Below are positions 24,494 through 33,086 of a stretch of 36,240 nt of DNA, piece after piece. The notes beneath the pieces are model-generated. The model was given only the letters and a program-made list of their open reading frames with translations. It did not search any database and was not told the DNA's origin. Location of the stretch: assembly GCF_022664535.1 (NCBI RefSeq), contig NZ_JAKUJY010000035.1:1-36240 (forward strand), written 5' to 3'. Numbering within the stretch: position 1 is the first letter of the stretch; every line of letters begins with the position of its first letter. A program made the position numbers and the translations under genes. Source of the stretch: Sphingobium trunci. Lineage in GTDB: Bacteria > Pseudomonadota > Alphaproteobacteria > Sphingomonadales > Sphingomonadaceae.

Positions 24494-25146
24494 GCCGCCT
24501 CGTCGGTCTCGCTCAATTTCCAGTTGGGATCCGTGCTGCGCAGATCGCGAGTGAAGGTCCATATGTCGTTGGTGCCGACAGCATCGGTCAGCGACCCGGC
24601 GATGACCTGCCCATCCCTGTCGCGCGTCACGGCCGCGATATCAGCCTCGAAACGCAGCGAAATCTCCGCGTTGCGGCCATTGACGCTGGCATCGATGATC
24701 TGCGCCTTCTCGATCCGCACCAGACGATTGTCCAGGACATGCCCTTCAGCTTCGCGCGCGGCGATCGCCTGCTCGAAAGACGCGAGCACATCGGCATCGC
24801 AAAGCCATTCCAGTTCCTGCCGGTCGCCGCGCCAAAAGGCTTCGAGCACCATCTTGTAGGCAGCCTTCGCGCCTTCGACAAATTGGGGCACATCGAAACT
24901 GCGGTCCGTCGCGATCAGGGCGCGGACACCCGCCTCACCACCCGGCGCGATCAGGCCATCGGCCAAACGCACCGAATCGCCCGCCATTTCCGGCATCGGC
25001 CGAGGCTGAACGATCGTCACCTTGGCACGTTCCTCTGCCGGACGGGGGGCCGGCTCCTGCTCATGCCCCGTGCGCTTCCCAAGCACGGAATAGAGCCGAA
25101 GCGCCAGGAAACCGGCAATCATGGCGAGGATGACGATCACATACAC
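24490..25146 (-). CDS. Tim44/TimA-family adaptor protein
   Basis: The preferred start is GTG at 25146, giving 218 residues beginning VYVIVILAMIAGFLALRLYS, a transmembrane anchor typical of alphaproteobacterial Tim44-like proteins. AAAGGG lies eleven bases upstream. A GTG at 25140 is a close alternative; upstream in-frame codons would add about 77 unlike residues. After the anchor come a charged linker and a Tim44-like domain: FVEGAKAAYKMVLEAFWRGD, LEWLCDADVLASFEQAI and WTFTRDLRSTDPNWKLSE. Mitochondrial Tim44 recruits Hsp70 to the import channel; the bacterial role is unknown. It is divergent from secB and co-translated with mltA. Confidence 0.87.
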   Translation of the reverse strand: MYVIVILAMIAGFLALRLYSVLGKRTGHEQEPAPRPAEERAKVTIVQPRPMPEMAGDSVRLADGLIAPGGEAGVRALIATDRSFDVPQFVEGAKAAYKMVLEAFWRGDRQELEWLCDADVLASFEQAIAAREAEGHVLDNRLVRIEKAQIIDASVNGRNAEISLRFEADIAAVTRDRDGQVIAGSLTDAVGTNDIWTFTRDLRSTDPNWKLSETDEAA

Positions 25147-25333
25147 GGGGGCAGGCACCCTTTGAGCTGAATCTTGAACTGTAACGCGACCAACATAGGC
25201 ATGTTTCCCCGCATATTCAAATGGCCGCTTTGCGCGAGGTGCATTGCCCCGTCCTGTCGACCCTGTTAAGCGCGCGGATCGAACATCGGGCGGGCATTCC
25301 GCCCGCCAGCCAATGATAACCCAGGGAAACAAG

Positions 25334-25831
25334 ATGGCCGAGGAAGCCGATATCATCCAGACCAGCGGCAATGGGGCCGACACCGGCCCGCAGATCGCGC
25401 TGATCAGCCAATATGTGAAGGATCTGTCGTTCGAAAACCCGAACGCACCGGCGGTCTACCAGTGGCAGGACCAGCCGCAGATCGACGTGCAGTTCAATAT
25501 CGGCGCGGACAAGGTGGGCGAGGAAGTCGTCGAAGTGTCGCTGAAGGTGGAGGTCAAGGCGACCGCGCCGCAAGGCACCGCCTTCGCCGTCGAACTGGTC
25601 TACGCCGCGATCTTCGGCATGCGCAACGTGCCCGAAGACCAGATGCAGCCCTTCATGCTGGCCGAAGCGCCGCGCCTGATCTTCCCCTTCGCCCGCCGTG
25701 TGCTAGCCGACGCGATCCGCGACGGCGGCTTCCCACCGCTGCTGCTCGACCCGATCGATTTCGGCGGCCTTTATGTGCAGCAGGCGCAGGCCATGGCGCA
25801 GACCGCGGGCGAACCGGCCGGTCACGCCTGA
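25334..25831 (+). CDS. secB: Protein-export chaperone SecB
   Basis: This 165-residue chaperone keeps exported proteins unfolded and hands them to SecA. The start at 25334 fits AGGGAAACAAG and the family N-terminus. Motifs are ISQYVKDLSFENPNAP, QIDVQFNIGADKV and LVYAAIFGMRNVPED, ending with LIFPFARRVLADAIRDGGFP and LLLDPIDFGGLYVQ. Length and order are normal. It lies 187 bases from the divergent Tim44-like gene and 20 bases before murJ, so secB and murJ may share a transcript. Confidence 0.96.
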   Translation: MAEEADIIQTSGNGADTGPQIALISQYVKDLSFENPNAPAVYQWQDQPQIDVQFNIGADKVGEEVVEVSLKVEVKATAPQGTAFAVELVYAAIFGMRNVPEDQMQPFMLAEAPRLIFPFARRVLADAIRDGGFPPLLLDPIDFGGLYVQQAQAMAQTAGEPAGHA

Positions 25832-25851
25832 GCTGATCGGGGTTTTAGGAT

Positions 25852-27441
25852 ATGAAACTGGTGCGAGCGCTTGGCTCGGTCGGCGGGCTGACGCTCGCCA
25901 GCCGGGTGCTCGCGCTGGTACGGGATTCGCTGGCGGCGCGCTATGTCGGCGCGGGCTTCGCGTCGGACGCCTTCAACGGCGTCGCCTTCCGGCTTCCCAA
26001 CATGTTCCGCGCGCTCTTCGCCGAGGGCGCCTTTTCCGCCGCCTTCATTCCGATGTTCAACCGCAAGGCTGCGGGACCCGGCGGGATCACGGAAGGCTAT
26101 CATTTCGCCGAGCGCGCTCTGGCGGTGCTGCTGCCGGTATTGGTCGTCTTCACGGCGCTGCTGATCGCGGCGGCCTGGCCGATCACCTGGGCGCTTTCAG
26201 GCGGCTTTTCCCGGCAGCATCCGACTGCGGATCAGTTCGCCTTCGCGGTGATGCTCTCGCGCATCACCCTGCCCTATCTGGCGCTCATCAGCCTTGCCTC
26301 GCTGCTGGGCGGCATATTGAATTCGCTCGACAAATTCTGGGTGAATGCAGCGGCGCCGATCTTGCTCAACGTCGCGATGATCGCGGGTCTGTGGCTGTTC
26401 CACGGCAACGAATATGAAACCGCGCGGGTACAGGCGATTTCCGTCACCGTGGGCGGCGCGCTGCAACTGCTCTGGCTGATCTGGGCCTGCCGCCGGGCGG
26501 GCGTGTCGATGAAGCTCAAGCGGCCGCGCTTCGACGCCGATGTGAAGGAATTGCTGCGGCTGATCGTCCCGGCGGCGGCGGGCGCGGGCGCGTCGCAGAT
26601 CAACCTGTTGATCTCCACCGCCCTGTCGGGCTGGCTGCTCGCGTCGGGTTCCATCACCTATATCTATTATGCCGACCGGCTGAATCAGTTGCCGCTGGGG
26701 CTGATCGGCATCGGGCTTGGCACGATCCTGCTGCCGACCATATCCCGCCTGCTTTCGACCGGGCAGGAACAAGTGGCGATGGACACCCAGAATCGCGGCA
26801 TCGAACTGGCGCTGTTCCTGACCCTGCCTGCCACCGTCGCCTTCATCACCGTGGCCGAACCGATCGTGCGCGGGCTGTTCCAATATGGCCGCTTCACGGT
26901 CGAGGATGCGCAGCGCTGCGGATGGGCCTTATCGGCCTTTTCCATCGGCCTGCCATCCTACGTGCTCGTGAAAGTGCTGACGCCCGGCTATTATGCGCGC
27001 GGCGACACGAAGACGCCGGTGCGCTATGCGATGCTGTCGATCCTCATCAACATCATTGGCAACTTCCTGCTGATCCCCCTGCTGGGCCGGGTGGGCATGG
27101 GCCATGTCGGACCGCCGCTGGCGACGGCACTCTCCTCGACCGTCAATGTCGCCATGCTCTATTCGACGCTGGTCAGACGCGGGCATTTCGCCGCCGACGT
27201 CCAATTGCGGCGGCGCCTGCCCCGCCTCGCGCTGGCCGCAGTCGCCATGGGCGTGGCGCTCTATGCGGGCGAGGGTCTGCTCGATCCCTGGCTGGGCGGC
27301 GTGATGCTGAAGCGCTATGTGGCGCTGGCCGTGCTTGTCGGTGTGGGCATCGCGCTGTACGGCGTGGCCTGTTTCGTGACAGGCGCCTACCGGCTGTCCG
27401 ACCTCAAGGCGCTGATGCGCCGCAAAAGTGCAACCTCGTAA
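25852..27441 (+). CDS. murJ: Lipid II flippase MurJ
   Basis: This 529-residue protein has about 14 membrane segments and flips lipid-linked peptidoglycan precursor across the inner membrane. Family landmarks include ASRVLALVRDSLAARYVG near the N-terminus, AFRLPNMFRALFAEGAFSAA, FIPMFNR, the segment YYADRLNQLPLGLIGIGLGT, and LFQYGRFTVEDAQ. It starts 20 bases after secB with AGGA close to the ATG. trpS begins 15 bases after its stop, so secB-murJ-trpS probably form one unit. No unusual features. Confidence 0.95.
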   Translation: MKLVRALGSVGGLTLASRVLALVRDSLAARYVGAGFASDAFNGVAFRLPNMFRALFAEGAFSAAFIPMFNRKAAGPGGITEGYHFAERALAVLLPVLVVFTALLIAAAWPITWALSGGFSRQHPTADQFAFAVMLSRITLPYLALISLASLLGGILNSLDKFWVNAAAPILLNVAMIAGLWLFHGNEYETARVQAISVTVGGALQLLWLIWACRRAGVSMKLKRPRFDADVKELLRLIVPAAAGAGASQINLLISTALSGWLLASGSITYIYYADRLNQLPLGLIGIGLGTILLPTISRLLSTGQEQVAMDTQNRGIELALFLTLPATVAFITVAEPIVRGLFQYGRFTVEDAQRCGWALSAFSIGLPSYVLVKVLTPGYYARGDTKTPVRYAMLSILINIIGNFLLIPLLGRVGMGHVGPPLATALSSTVNVAMLYSTLVRRGHFAADVQLRRRLPRLALAAVAMGVALYAGEGLLDPWLGGVMLKRYVALAVLVGVGIALYGVACFVTGAYRLSDLKALMRRKSATS

Positions 27442-27456
27442 AGAACGGATCAAGAC

Positions 27457-28461
27457 ATGCGCGTCCTTTCCGGCATCCAGCCGACCGGCAATCTGCACCT
27501 GGGCAATTATCTGGGCGCGATCCGCAACTGGGTGCGGATGCAGGATGAGATGACCGGTGATGCGCAATGCTTCTTCTTCCTCGCCGACATGCACTCCATC
27601 ACCGTGCATGAGGGACGCGAACAGCGCATCCGCAACGTCCGCGACATGGCGGCCGCGCTGGTCGCCGCCGGAATCGACCCCGATCGCTCCGTCCTCTTCA
27701 ACCAGGCGCGGGTGCCCGCGCATGCGGAATTGTGCTGGCTGCTGAACGGCACCGCGCGGATCGGCTGGCTCAACCGCATGACCCAGTTCAAGGACAAGGT
27801 CGGCAAGGATCGCGAGGGCGCCTCGATCGGCCTGTTCGTCTATCCGGTGCTCCAGGCGGCGGATATCCTCGTCTACAACGCCACCCATGTGCCGGTGGGG
27901 GAGGATCAGAAGCAGCATCTGGAACTGGCGCGCGACATCGCCACCAAGTTCAACACCGATTTCGGCGTCGAACTCTTCACCCTGCCCGATCCGATCATCC
28001 CCAGGGAATCGGCGCGCATCATGTCGCTGCGCGACGGCACCGCGAAAATGTCGAAGTCCGATCCCAGCGACATGAGCCGCGTCAACCTGACCGACGATGA
28101 CGATGCGATCGTGCAGAAGGTGAAGAAGGCAAAGACCGATCCCGAACCTCTGCCCGAAACGGCAGAAGGGCTGGCGGGCCGTCCGGAAGCCAACAATCTG
28201 GTCGGCATCTATGCCACGCTGTCCGGCACGACCGCCGACGCCGTCTGCGCCGAATTTGCGGGCAAGGGCTTCGGCGCGTTCAAGCCTGCGCTGGGCGAAC
28301 TGCTGGTGGAAACGCTGCGCCCGATCCGCACCCGCTTCATGGAACTGCGCACGGACGACGCGGCGCTCGACGCGATCCTGGAAAAAGGCGCGGCAAAGGC
28401 GGCGGCAGCGGCTGACCCGACCTTGCGCGCGGCCTATGACGCCATGGGCCTGATGCGTTAA
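27457..28461 (+). CDS. trpS: Tryptophanyl-tRNA synthetase
   Basis: This 334-residue class I synthetase charges tRNA-Trp. The ATP-binding signature is GIQPTGNLHLGNYLGA (HLGN at 14-17, the HIGH equivalent), and the second signature is AKMSKS near residue 198. The length is that of bacterial TrpRS. It lies 15 bases after murJ. A hairpin (28473-28502) follows its stop. Confidence 0.97.
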   Translation: MRVLSGIQPTGNLHLGNYLGAIRNWVRMQDEMTGDAQCFFFLADMHSITVHEGREQRIRNVRDMAAALVAAGIDPDRSVLFNQARVPAHAELCWLLNGTARIGWLNRMTQFKDKVGKDREGASIGLFVYPVLQAADILVYNATHVPVGEDQKQHLELARDIATKFNTDFGVELFTLPDPIIPRESARIMSLRDGTAKMSKSDPSDMSRVNLTDDDDAIVQKVKKAKTDPEPLPETAEGLAGRPEANNLVGIYATLSGTTADAVCAEFAGKGFGAFKPALGELLVETLRPIRTRFMELRTDDAALDAILEKGAAKAAAAADPTLRAAYDAMGLMR

Positions 28462-28472
28462 TATCACAGCCG

Positions 28473-28502
28473 CCGGGAAAGGCGTAGTCTTGCCCTTCCC
28501 GG
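28473..28502 (+). terminator. Possible terminator hairpin after trpS
   Basis: CCGGGAAAGGC (28473-28483) pairs with GCCCTTCCCGG (28492-28502) over 11 positions with one mismatch, with an 8-base loop. It starts 12 bases after the trpS stop. No T-run follows, so it may be a processing or stability stem or a factor-assisted terminator. Confidence 0.45.
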
Positions 28503-28659
28503 TGACGGAATAATCAAGCCCGCGCCGTCGTAGGGATGGCAGGACATGGTTTGCGCCCGTTCGCCCGTTTCGCGCGTTCAAACGATGTTCAGTTGCGTTT
28601 TGCTATGGCAGGGCGCAAGATGTTTCGCAGGCGTAGTGCCTGATACAGGACGCAGAAAA

Positions 28660-29310
28660 ATGATCCGTTTCAACAAGATCAGCCTGATTGCAGCGCCCGC
28701 TTTGGCGCTGGTGGCGCTGTCGGGCTGCGCGACTTCCTTCAAGGCGGATGTCGCTCGTTTCCAGCAACTCCCCGCGCCTGCGGGGCAGAGTTTCACCATC
28801 GTCGCGGACGATCCGCGTCTCGCCGGTGGTCTTGAATTTTCGCATTATGCCGATCTGGTCGGACAGCGTCTGACCCAGACCGGCTATGTCGCGGCCGGCG
28901 ATCCGGCGCGTGCCGACCTGATCGTTCGCGTTGCCTATGGTGTCGACAATGGCCGGGAGAAGGTACGTTCCACCGGTATTGGCGCTCCCGATCCCTTCTT
29001 CTACGGCGGTTGGGGCTGGCGCGGGCGTTGGGGCCGCCCCTGGGGTTATGGCTTCTATGATCCCTGGCTGTTTGGCCCCGGCGGCTATAACGACATCAGC
29101 AGCTATACCGTCTATACCAGCGATCTCAGCATGAAGATCGACCGCGCCGCCGACAATCGCCGCCTGTTCGAGGGCAAGGCGTCGGCGCAGTCCCTGTCGA
29201 ACAAGCTGACCTATCTGGTTCCCAACCTGATCGACGCGATCTTCACGGGCTTCCCCGGCCAGAATGGCGAGAATGTGAAGATCACCCTGCCGCCTGAAAA
29301 GAAGGGCTGA
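28660..29310 (+). CDS. DUF4136 lipoprotein
   Basis: The ATG at 28660 gives 216 residues with a lipoprotein signal ending in LVALSGC (Cys23). The mature part matches the DUF4136 family: FKADVARFQQLPAPAGQSF, a domain with TGYVAAGDPARADLIVRVAY, and near the end NLIDAIFTGFPGQNGENV. A Gly/Trp/Tyr-rich insert (GGWGWRGRWGRPWGYGFYD) lies in the middle. The start is chosen for the lipobox and an AGGA site; an open frame upstream (from 28546) lacks it. Probably anchored in the inner or outer membrane facing the periplasm. Function unknown. It is followed by a good terminator (29354-29384). Confidence 0.83.
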   Translation: MIRFNKISLIAAPALALVALSGCATSFKADVARFQQLPAPAGQSFTIVADDPRLAGGLEFSHYADLVGQRLTQTGYVAAGDPARADLIVRVAYGVDNGREKVRSTGIGAPDPFFYGGWGWRGRWGRPWGYGFYDPWLFGPGGYNDISSYTVYTSDLSMKIDRAADNRRLFEGKASAQSLSNKLTYLVPNLIDAIFTGFPGQNGENVKITLPPEKKG

Positions 29311-29353
29311 AGGCAACCACGCAAAGGGCGGCTCCCAGCTTCGCCCCTTATGG

Positions 29354-29384
29354 CCCGGCGGTCGTGGATCGCCGGGTTTTCTTT
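29354..29384 (+). terminator. Rho-independent terminator of the DUF4136 gene
   Basis: CCCGGCG (29354-29360) and CGCCGGG (29370-29376) form a 7-base GC stem with a 9-base loop, followed by TTTTCTTT. It lies 43 bases after the stop and between convergent genes. Confidence 0.8.
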
Positions 29385-29409
29385 GAAATCGTGACAGGAT
29401 GATCCTGGA

Positions 29410-30015
29410 TCAAGGAATCCGGCGGGCGGACAGGATCTTTACCGGTTGCTCGAGCATCTGGCCCTTCATCACGCCTTCGCCAGCAGTTGCGGATTTGGGT
29501 GCCACCAGAATCGCTTTCACCACATCCATGCCTTCGACGACATGGGCGAAAACGGCAAAGCCCTGATTGTCGCCCGTCGCTTCGGGATGGGCGTCCATCC
29601 CCGGCATCCTGCCCAGCACGATGAAGAAGTCGCCCGTGGCGCTGCCCGGTGCATAACGGGCCATGGAGAGTGCCCCGTCATCATGGGTCAGACCGGTCTG
29701 GGTCGTCGGCTCGTGCCTGATCGGCGGCAGAATGCGTTTCGGGTCATTCTGTGCCCCGCCCTGCACGAACCCATAGTCGACCGTACCGACGCTCCGATAG
29801 AATTGGGTACCATCCAACCGCTTCTGGTCGACATAGCGGAGGAAATTGGCGGCGGTTACCGGCGCCTTGGCGATATGCACGGCCACAAGTATGCGCCCGG
29901 CACTGGTTTCAAGCGCCACCCGCACATCAGCCGGCACGGAAGACGGCGACGGTTGGGCAACAGCAGGCGCCAAGGTGAGGAAGGCGGCGAGGAAAAGGGC
30001 GAACTGTCGGATCAT
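29410..30015 (-). CDS. Secreted cyclophilin-type peptidyl-prolyl isomerase
   Basis: This 201-residue protein has a signal peptide (MIRQFALFLAAFLTLAPAVA) and a cyclophilin domain from about residue 30: VALETSAGRILVAVHIAKAP, TAANFLRYVDQKRLDGTQFY, RSVGTVDYGFVQGGAQ, then DGALSMARYAPGSATGDFFI. Active-site features are kept in part: the Arg of YRS and the FVQGG and MAR/FFI strands. It catalyses proline isomerisation in the periplasm. It follows dnaA by 32 bases on the same strand and may be read from the dnaA transcript. A reader should not take this as evidence of a functional link with replication. Confidence 0.9.
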   Translation of the reverse strand: MIRQFALFLAAFLTLAPAVAQPSPSSVPADVRVALETSAGRILVAVHIAKAPVTAANFLRYVDQKRLDGTQFYRSVGTVDYGFVQGGAQNDPKRILPPIRHEPTTQTGLTHDDGALSMARYAPGSATGDFFIVLGRMPGMDAHPEATGDNQGFAVFAHVVEGMDVVKAILVAPKSATAGEGVMKGQMLEQPVKILSARRIP

Positions 30016-30047
30016 GGCATCAAGCCTAGTCCAAAGCCGCGCTCCTG

Positions 30048-31460
30048 TCAGCTTTCGAGCTGGCGCTGGAGCGCGCGGATATCAGCATCGATGTCCGGAT
30101 TGCTTTCCCGCAACTGCTCGATCGTACGGACCGCATGAATGACGGTGCTGTGATCGCGGCCGCCAAAGATTCGTCCGATTTCCGGCAGGGAGCGCGGCGT
30201 CATCTTCTTGGCCAGATACATCGCCACCTGGCGCGGGCGCGCGACAGCGCGGGCCCGGCGCTTGGAGCGCATTTCCGCCGCATCGATCTTGTAATGGGCG
30301 GCGCAAACCTTCTGGATCTCGTCCACCGTGATCCGGCGCGCATTGGCGCGGACCGCGTCCGCCAGCATGCTCTGGGCAAATTCCAGATCGATCGAACGAC
30401 CGGTAAGCTGGCCATAGGCGATCAGCTTGTTGAAGGCGCCTTCCAGTTCGCGGACATTAGAGCGGATCGAACGCGCCAGAAAATCCACCACGGCGTCGGG
30501 CACGGGCGGGTCACCGGCAATCGCGCGCTTGGCTTCCAGGATCGCAAGGCGCAGGTCGAGGCCCGCCGGACGGATATCGGCCACCAGTCCTCCCGCCAGA
30601 CGGGACAGGATACGCGCGTCAATGGCATCCAGCATCTGCGGCGCCCGGTCGGCGGTGACGACGATCCGGGCTCCCGCGTCGATCAGGTCGTTGATCGTGT
30701 GCAGAAACTCTTCCTGCGTCGATCCCTTGCCAGCGATGAACTGAATGTCGTCGATCAGCAGCAAACGGGCTGCCCGCAGCCGCGCCTTGAACATCATGGT
30801 CTCGTTCGCGCGCATGGCGTTCACAAATTCCATCATGAAGCGTTCGGCCGACATGTAGAGCACCGGCGCCGCAGGCGAATGGGCGGAGAAGGCCTGGGCA
30901 ATGGCATGCAGCAGATGGGTCTTGCCCTGCCCGGTGCTGCCATGGATGAACAGAGGGCTGAAACGCGGCGGCTTCTCGCCGGCCATTGCCTGAGCCGCGG
31001 AAAAGGCGAGATGGTTGGTCTCGCCGGTCACGAAATCGACAAAGCTGTGGCGCGGCTGAAAATTCGACGCGGGCGCCTGGGGAAGGCTGGCTGCATCCGG
31101 AACCGGCGGCGTTTCGGCCTGCGGCAATTCCAGGACGCGCGGGCCAACCGCATTGGGCGCCCGTCGAAGCCGCACCTCTCGCACGCCCGCTCCGGCGCAG
31201 CGCCATGCCATGCGCAGCCGGTCGCCAAACTGGCCGGATACGAAATTGGCCGTGAAGTCGGAAGCGAACAGCAGATCGAGCGTCTGCGATTCGGGGCAAT
31301 AGTCGCCCAGTTGCGCAGCCTTCAGCCACTGGTCGAACATGCGCACGCCGATGTCGCGACGCAGGCCGGCGCGAATGGTCGCCCAGGCAGTCTCCAGGCG
31401 CGCGTTTTGCTGCGTGTCGAGACCGCTCAAACTTCCTATCACTGCCGCAATATCCTTCAT
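30048..31460 (-). CDS. dnaA: Chromosomal replication initiator DnaA
   Basis: This 470-residue AAA+ protein binds oriC and melts DNA to start replication. Domain I is at residues 20-95 (IGVRMFDQWLKAAQLGDY), then a variable Pro/Ala-rich domain II. Domain III carries the Walker A GSTGQGKTHLLHA, Walker B LLLIDDIQF and sensor II region RSNVRELEGAFNKLIAY. Domain IV has the DNA-binding signature GGRDHSTVIHAVRTIEQL. All key residues are present. Its upstream region (31461-31824) contains a GANTC-centred palindrome. I found no perfect TTATCCACA boxes near it, so this is probably not the origin. Confidence 0.98.
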   Translation of the reverse strand: MKDIAAVIGSLSGLDTQQNARLETAWATIRAGLRRDIGVRMFDQWLKAAQLGDYCPESQTLDLLFASDFTANFVSGQFGDRLRMAWRCAGAGVREVRLRRAPNAVGPRVLELPQAETPPVPDAASLPQAPASNFQPRHSFVDFVTGETNHLAFSAAQAMAGEKPPRFSPLFIHGSTGQGKTHLLHAIAQAFSAHSPAAPVLYMSAERFMMEFVNAMRANETMMFKARLRAARLLLIDDIQFIAGKGSTQEEFLHTINDLIDAGARIVVTADRAPQMLDAIDARILSRLAGGLVADIRPAGLDLRLAILEAKRAIAGDPPVPDAVVDFLARSIRSNVRELEGAFNKLIAYGQLTGRSIDLEFAQSMLADAVRANARRITVDEIQKVCAAHYKIDAAEMRSKRRARAVARPRQVAMYLAKKMTPRSLPEIGRIFGGRDHSTVIHAVRTIEQLRESNPDIDADIRALQRQLES

Positions 31461-31824
31461 AAACAGTCGACCCCCATCAACTGCACCCCTGTAGGCAGGA
31501 GCAATTCAAGACGCAGAAAACCGTTTCGGGAAAGCCCCAGCTTCCCAAGCTTCTTGCATCATCTAACCTTCTGACGGCCGCCGGAAATTCGATTCGAATG
31601 GCGGCCAGAGGGTGAAAATAGACAGGCCTTCTTTGCCGGATCAAGGGCCGGAGACGTCAAAAATGTGAAATAAAGCCGTTGACTCAGCAAATCCGCAGAA
31701 AAGGCCACTTTCATAAATTTTCTATATATTTCAGTGATTTACGGAAATGAAGAAAAGGGAAATTCGCTCGAATCGCGGGAAATCCGGGCATTGTCAAAAA
31801 TGACCGTTCCATGAACGAAACGTG
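31461..31824. other. dnaA upstream region: AT-rich, three GANTC sites, palindrome
   Basis: The 364 bases between the dnaA start and the rpsT terminator hold no gene. The stretch has an AT-rich core near 31700-31760. GANTC (CcrM methylation) sites are at 31591-31595, 31681-31685 and 31770-31774. A possible minus-strand promoter lies near 31640-31610 (TTGATC, then TATTTT at a spacing of 18). No DnaA box matching TTATCCACA was seen. Confidence 0.55.
31576..31606. promoter_or_regulatory. Palindromic element centred on a GANTC site in front of dnaA
   Basis: GGCCGCC (31576-31582) and GGCGGCC (31600-31606) are perfect outer arms. Inside, ATTCGA (31587-31592) and TCGAAT (31594-31599) form a perfect palindrome with T31593 at the centre, so the centre reads GATTC. 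It lies 116-147 bases before the dnaA ATG, and could be an operator, a methylation switch or an RNA hairpin. Confidence 0.5.
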
Positions 31825-31856
31825 AAAAGCCCGCCCCGCACGAATGCGGGGCGGGC
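31825..31856 (-). terminator. Strong rho-independent terminator of rpsT
   Basis: On the minus strand GCCCGCCCCGCA, the loop TTCG, TGCGGGGCGGGC and then TTTT form a perfect 12-base stem with a four-base loop (stem 31829-31856, T-run 31825-31828). It starts 34 bases after the rpsT stop. Confidence 0.9.
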
Positions 31857-31889
31857 GCTATGGCGAGCTGACGATGATCGGGCGGGCTG

Positions 31890-32153
31890 TTAGCCGAGCG
31901 CGCTGACGCGCTTCGTCAGGCGGCCGAACTTGCGGGCCGCGGTGTTCTTGTGCAGGACGCCGCGAGCGACGCCGCGGGCGAGTTCCGGCTGGACCGACTG
32001 GAGCGCCGTGGCCGCAGCAGCCTTGTCGCCGGCGGCGAGGGCGGTTTCGACCTTCTTCACCAGGGTGCGGATCCGGCTGATGCGGGCGCCGTTGATTTCG
32101 GCGCGGCGGGCGTTGCGGCGGATGCGCTTCTTGGCTTGCGGCGTATTGGCCAT
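31890..32153 (-). CDS. rpsT: Small ribosomal subunit protein S20
   Basis: This 87-residue basic protein binds 16S rRNA early in 30S assembly. It has the family N-terminus MANTPQAKKRIRRNARRAEI and central IRTLVKKVETALAAGDK, with the end LHKNTAARKFGRLTKRV. Length is typical. The upstream promoter candidate is at 32230-32258, and a strong terminator follows. Confidence 0.97.
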   Translation of the reverse strand: MANTPQAKKRIRRNARRAEINGARISRIRTLVKKVETALAAGDKAAAATALQSVQPELARGVARGVLHKNTAARKFGRLTKRVSALG

Positions 32154-32229
32154 TTACTGTCCTCGGTTCTCGTCAAATCTCGTGAAAAGAGCCTGTCGGA
32201 ATCGCCAACCGGCTCTCGTGAAGGTGCGC

Positions 32230-32258
32230 CCCATACAGGGGAAGCGGGAGAGCGTCAA
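32230..32258 (-). promoter_or_regulatory. Candidate rpsT promoter and structured leader
   Basis: On the minus strand TTGACG (32258-32253) is separated by 17 bases from TATGGG (32235-32230). Transcription would start about 70 bases before the rpsT ATG. The leader contains a 9-base direct repeat TCTCGTGAA as read on the plus strand (32178-32186 and 32214-32222), flanking a GAGCC/GGCTC stem (32189-32193 with 32211-32215). Confidence 0.45.
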
Positions 32259-32273
32259 CTGCTGAGCACCGCG

Positions 32274-33086
32274 CTATTTCTGGCATTTCGGGCAGAAAAA
32301 GGTCGATCTGCCGCCATCCACCCGGCGGCGAATGAGCGCGCCGCAGGAGCATGGCTCCCCTTCCCGGCCATAGACTCGCCATTGTTTGGAGAAATAGCCC
32401 AGTTCCCCGTCGGGCCGCGCATAGTCGCGCAGGGTCGATCCCCCTGCGGCGATCGCCGCGCTCAACACCGCCCGAATCGAGTCGACCAGCAGGGCGAGTC
32501 GCGCGCGGCTGATCCTGCCCGCCGCGTGCGTGGGGGCGATGCCCGCCATGTGGAGCGCTTCGCAGACATAGATGTTGCCAAGCCCGGCGACGACGCGCTG
32601 GTCGAGCAGCGCCGCCTTGATCGAGGTCGCCTTGCCCTTGAGCGCGGCCGCCAGGCTTGCCGCATCGAAATGGGGACCGAGCGGTTCCGGACCCATGCGG
32701 GTAAAGGGGTTGTAGCTTTCCCATGCATCGCTGCGGACCAGATCGAGCGAGCCGAACCGCCGAGGATCGTTCAACGAGAGCAGCCGCCCCGCCCCGGTCT
32801 CGATCAGCAGATGGTCGTGAGCGCCGATTTCCGAAGGATCGATCCGCCAGCGGCCCGACATGCCCAGATGGAAGATCAGTGTGTCGCCGCGGTCGGTGCC
32901 GATCAGGCCATATTTGGCGCGGCGCGAAAGGGCGGTGACGGTGGCGCCGGTCAGCCGCTGGCGCAGGTCGACCGGGATCGGCCAGCGCAGATCGGCGCGC
33001 CGCGGCTCGACACGGGTGAGGACGGCGCCGTCCAGGACGGAGCGCAGGCCTGCGACAGTGGTTTCGACTTCGGGAAGTTCAGGCAT
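32274..33086 (-). CDS. mutM: Formamidopyrimidine-DNA glycosylase (Fpg/MutM)
   Basis: This 270-residue bifunctional glycosylase/AP lyase removes 8-oxoguanine and formamidopyrimidines. Key sites: catalytic Pro2 and Glu3 in MPELPEVET, the conserved Lys in RRAKYG near residue 57, the helix-two-turn-helix (VVAGLGNIYVCEALHMAG), and the C-terminal zinc finger CSCGALIRRRV ... FFCPKCQK with four Cys. It is separated by 120 bases from rpsT and is divergent from ubiE. All expected residues are present. Confidence 0.96.
   Translation of the reverse strand: MPELPEVETTVAGLRSVLDGAVLTRVEPRRADLRWPIPVDLRQRLTGATVTALSRRAKYGLIGTDRGDTLIFHLGMSGRWRIDPSEIGAHDHLLIETGAGRLLSLNDPRRFGSLDLVRSDAWESYNPFTRMGPEPLGPHFDAASLAAALKGKATSIKAALLDQRVVAGLGNIYVCEALHMAGIAPTHAAGRISRARLALLVDSIRAVLSAAIAAGGSTLRDYARPDGELGYFSKQWRVYGREGEPCSCGALIRRRVDGGRSTFFCPKCQK

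Noticed and set aside
31587..31599. tRNA T-arm-like sequence (TTCGATTC)
   Set aside because: The flanking bases do not form the T-arm or acceptor stems; the similarity comes from the palindrome.
31461..31824. Replication origin next to dnaA
   Set aside because: The AT-rich stretch is suggestive, but no TTATCCACA-type DnaA boxes or clusters of near matches were seen. In many alphaproteobacteria the origin is not beside dnaA.
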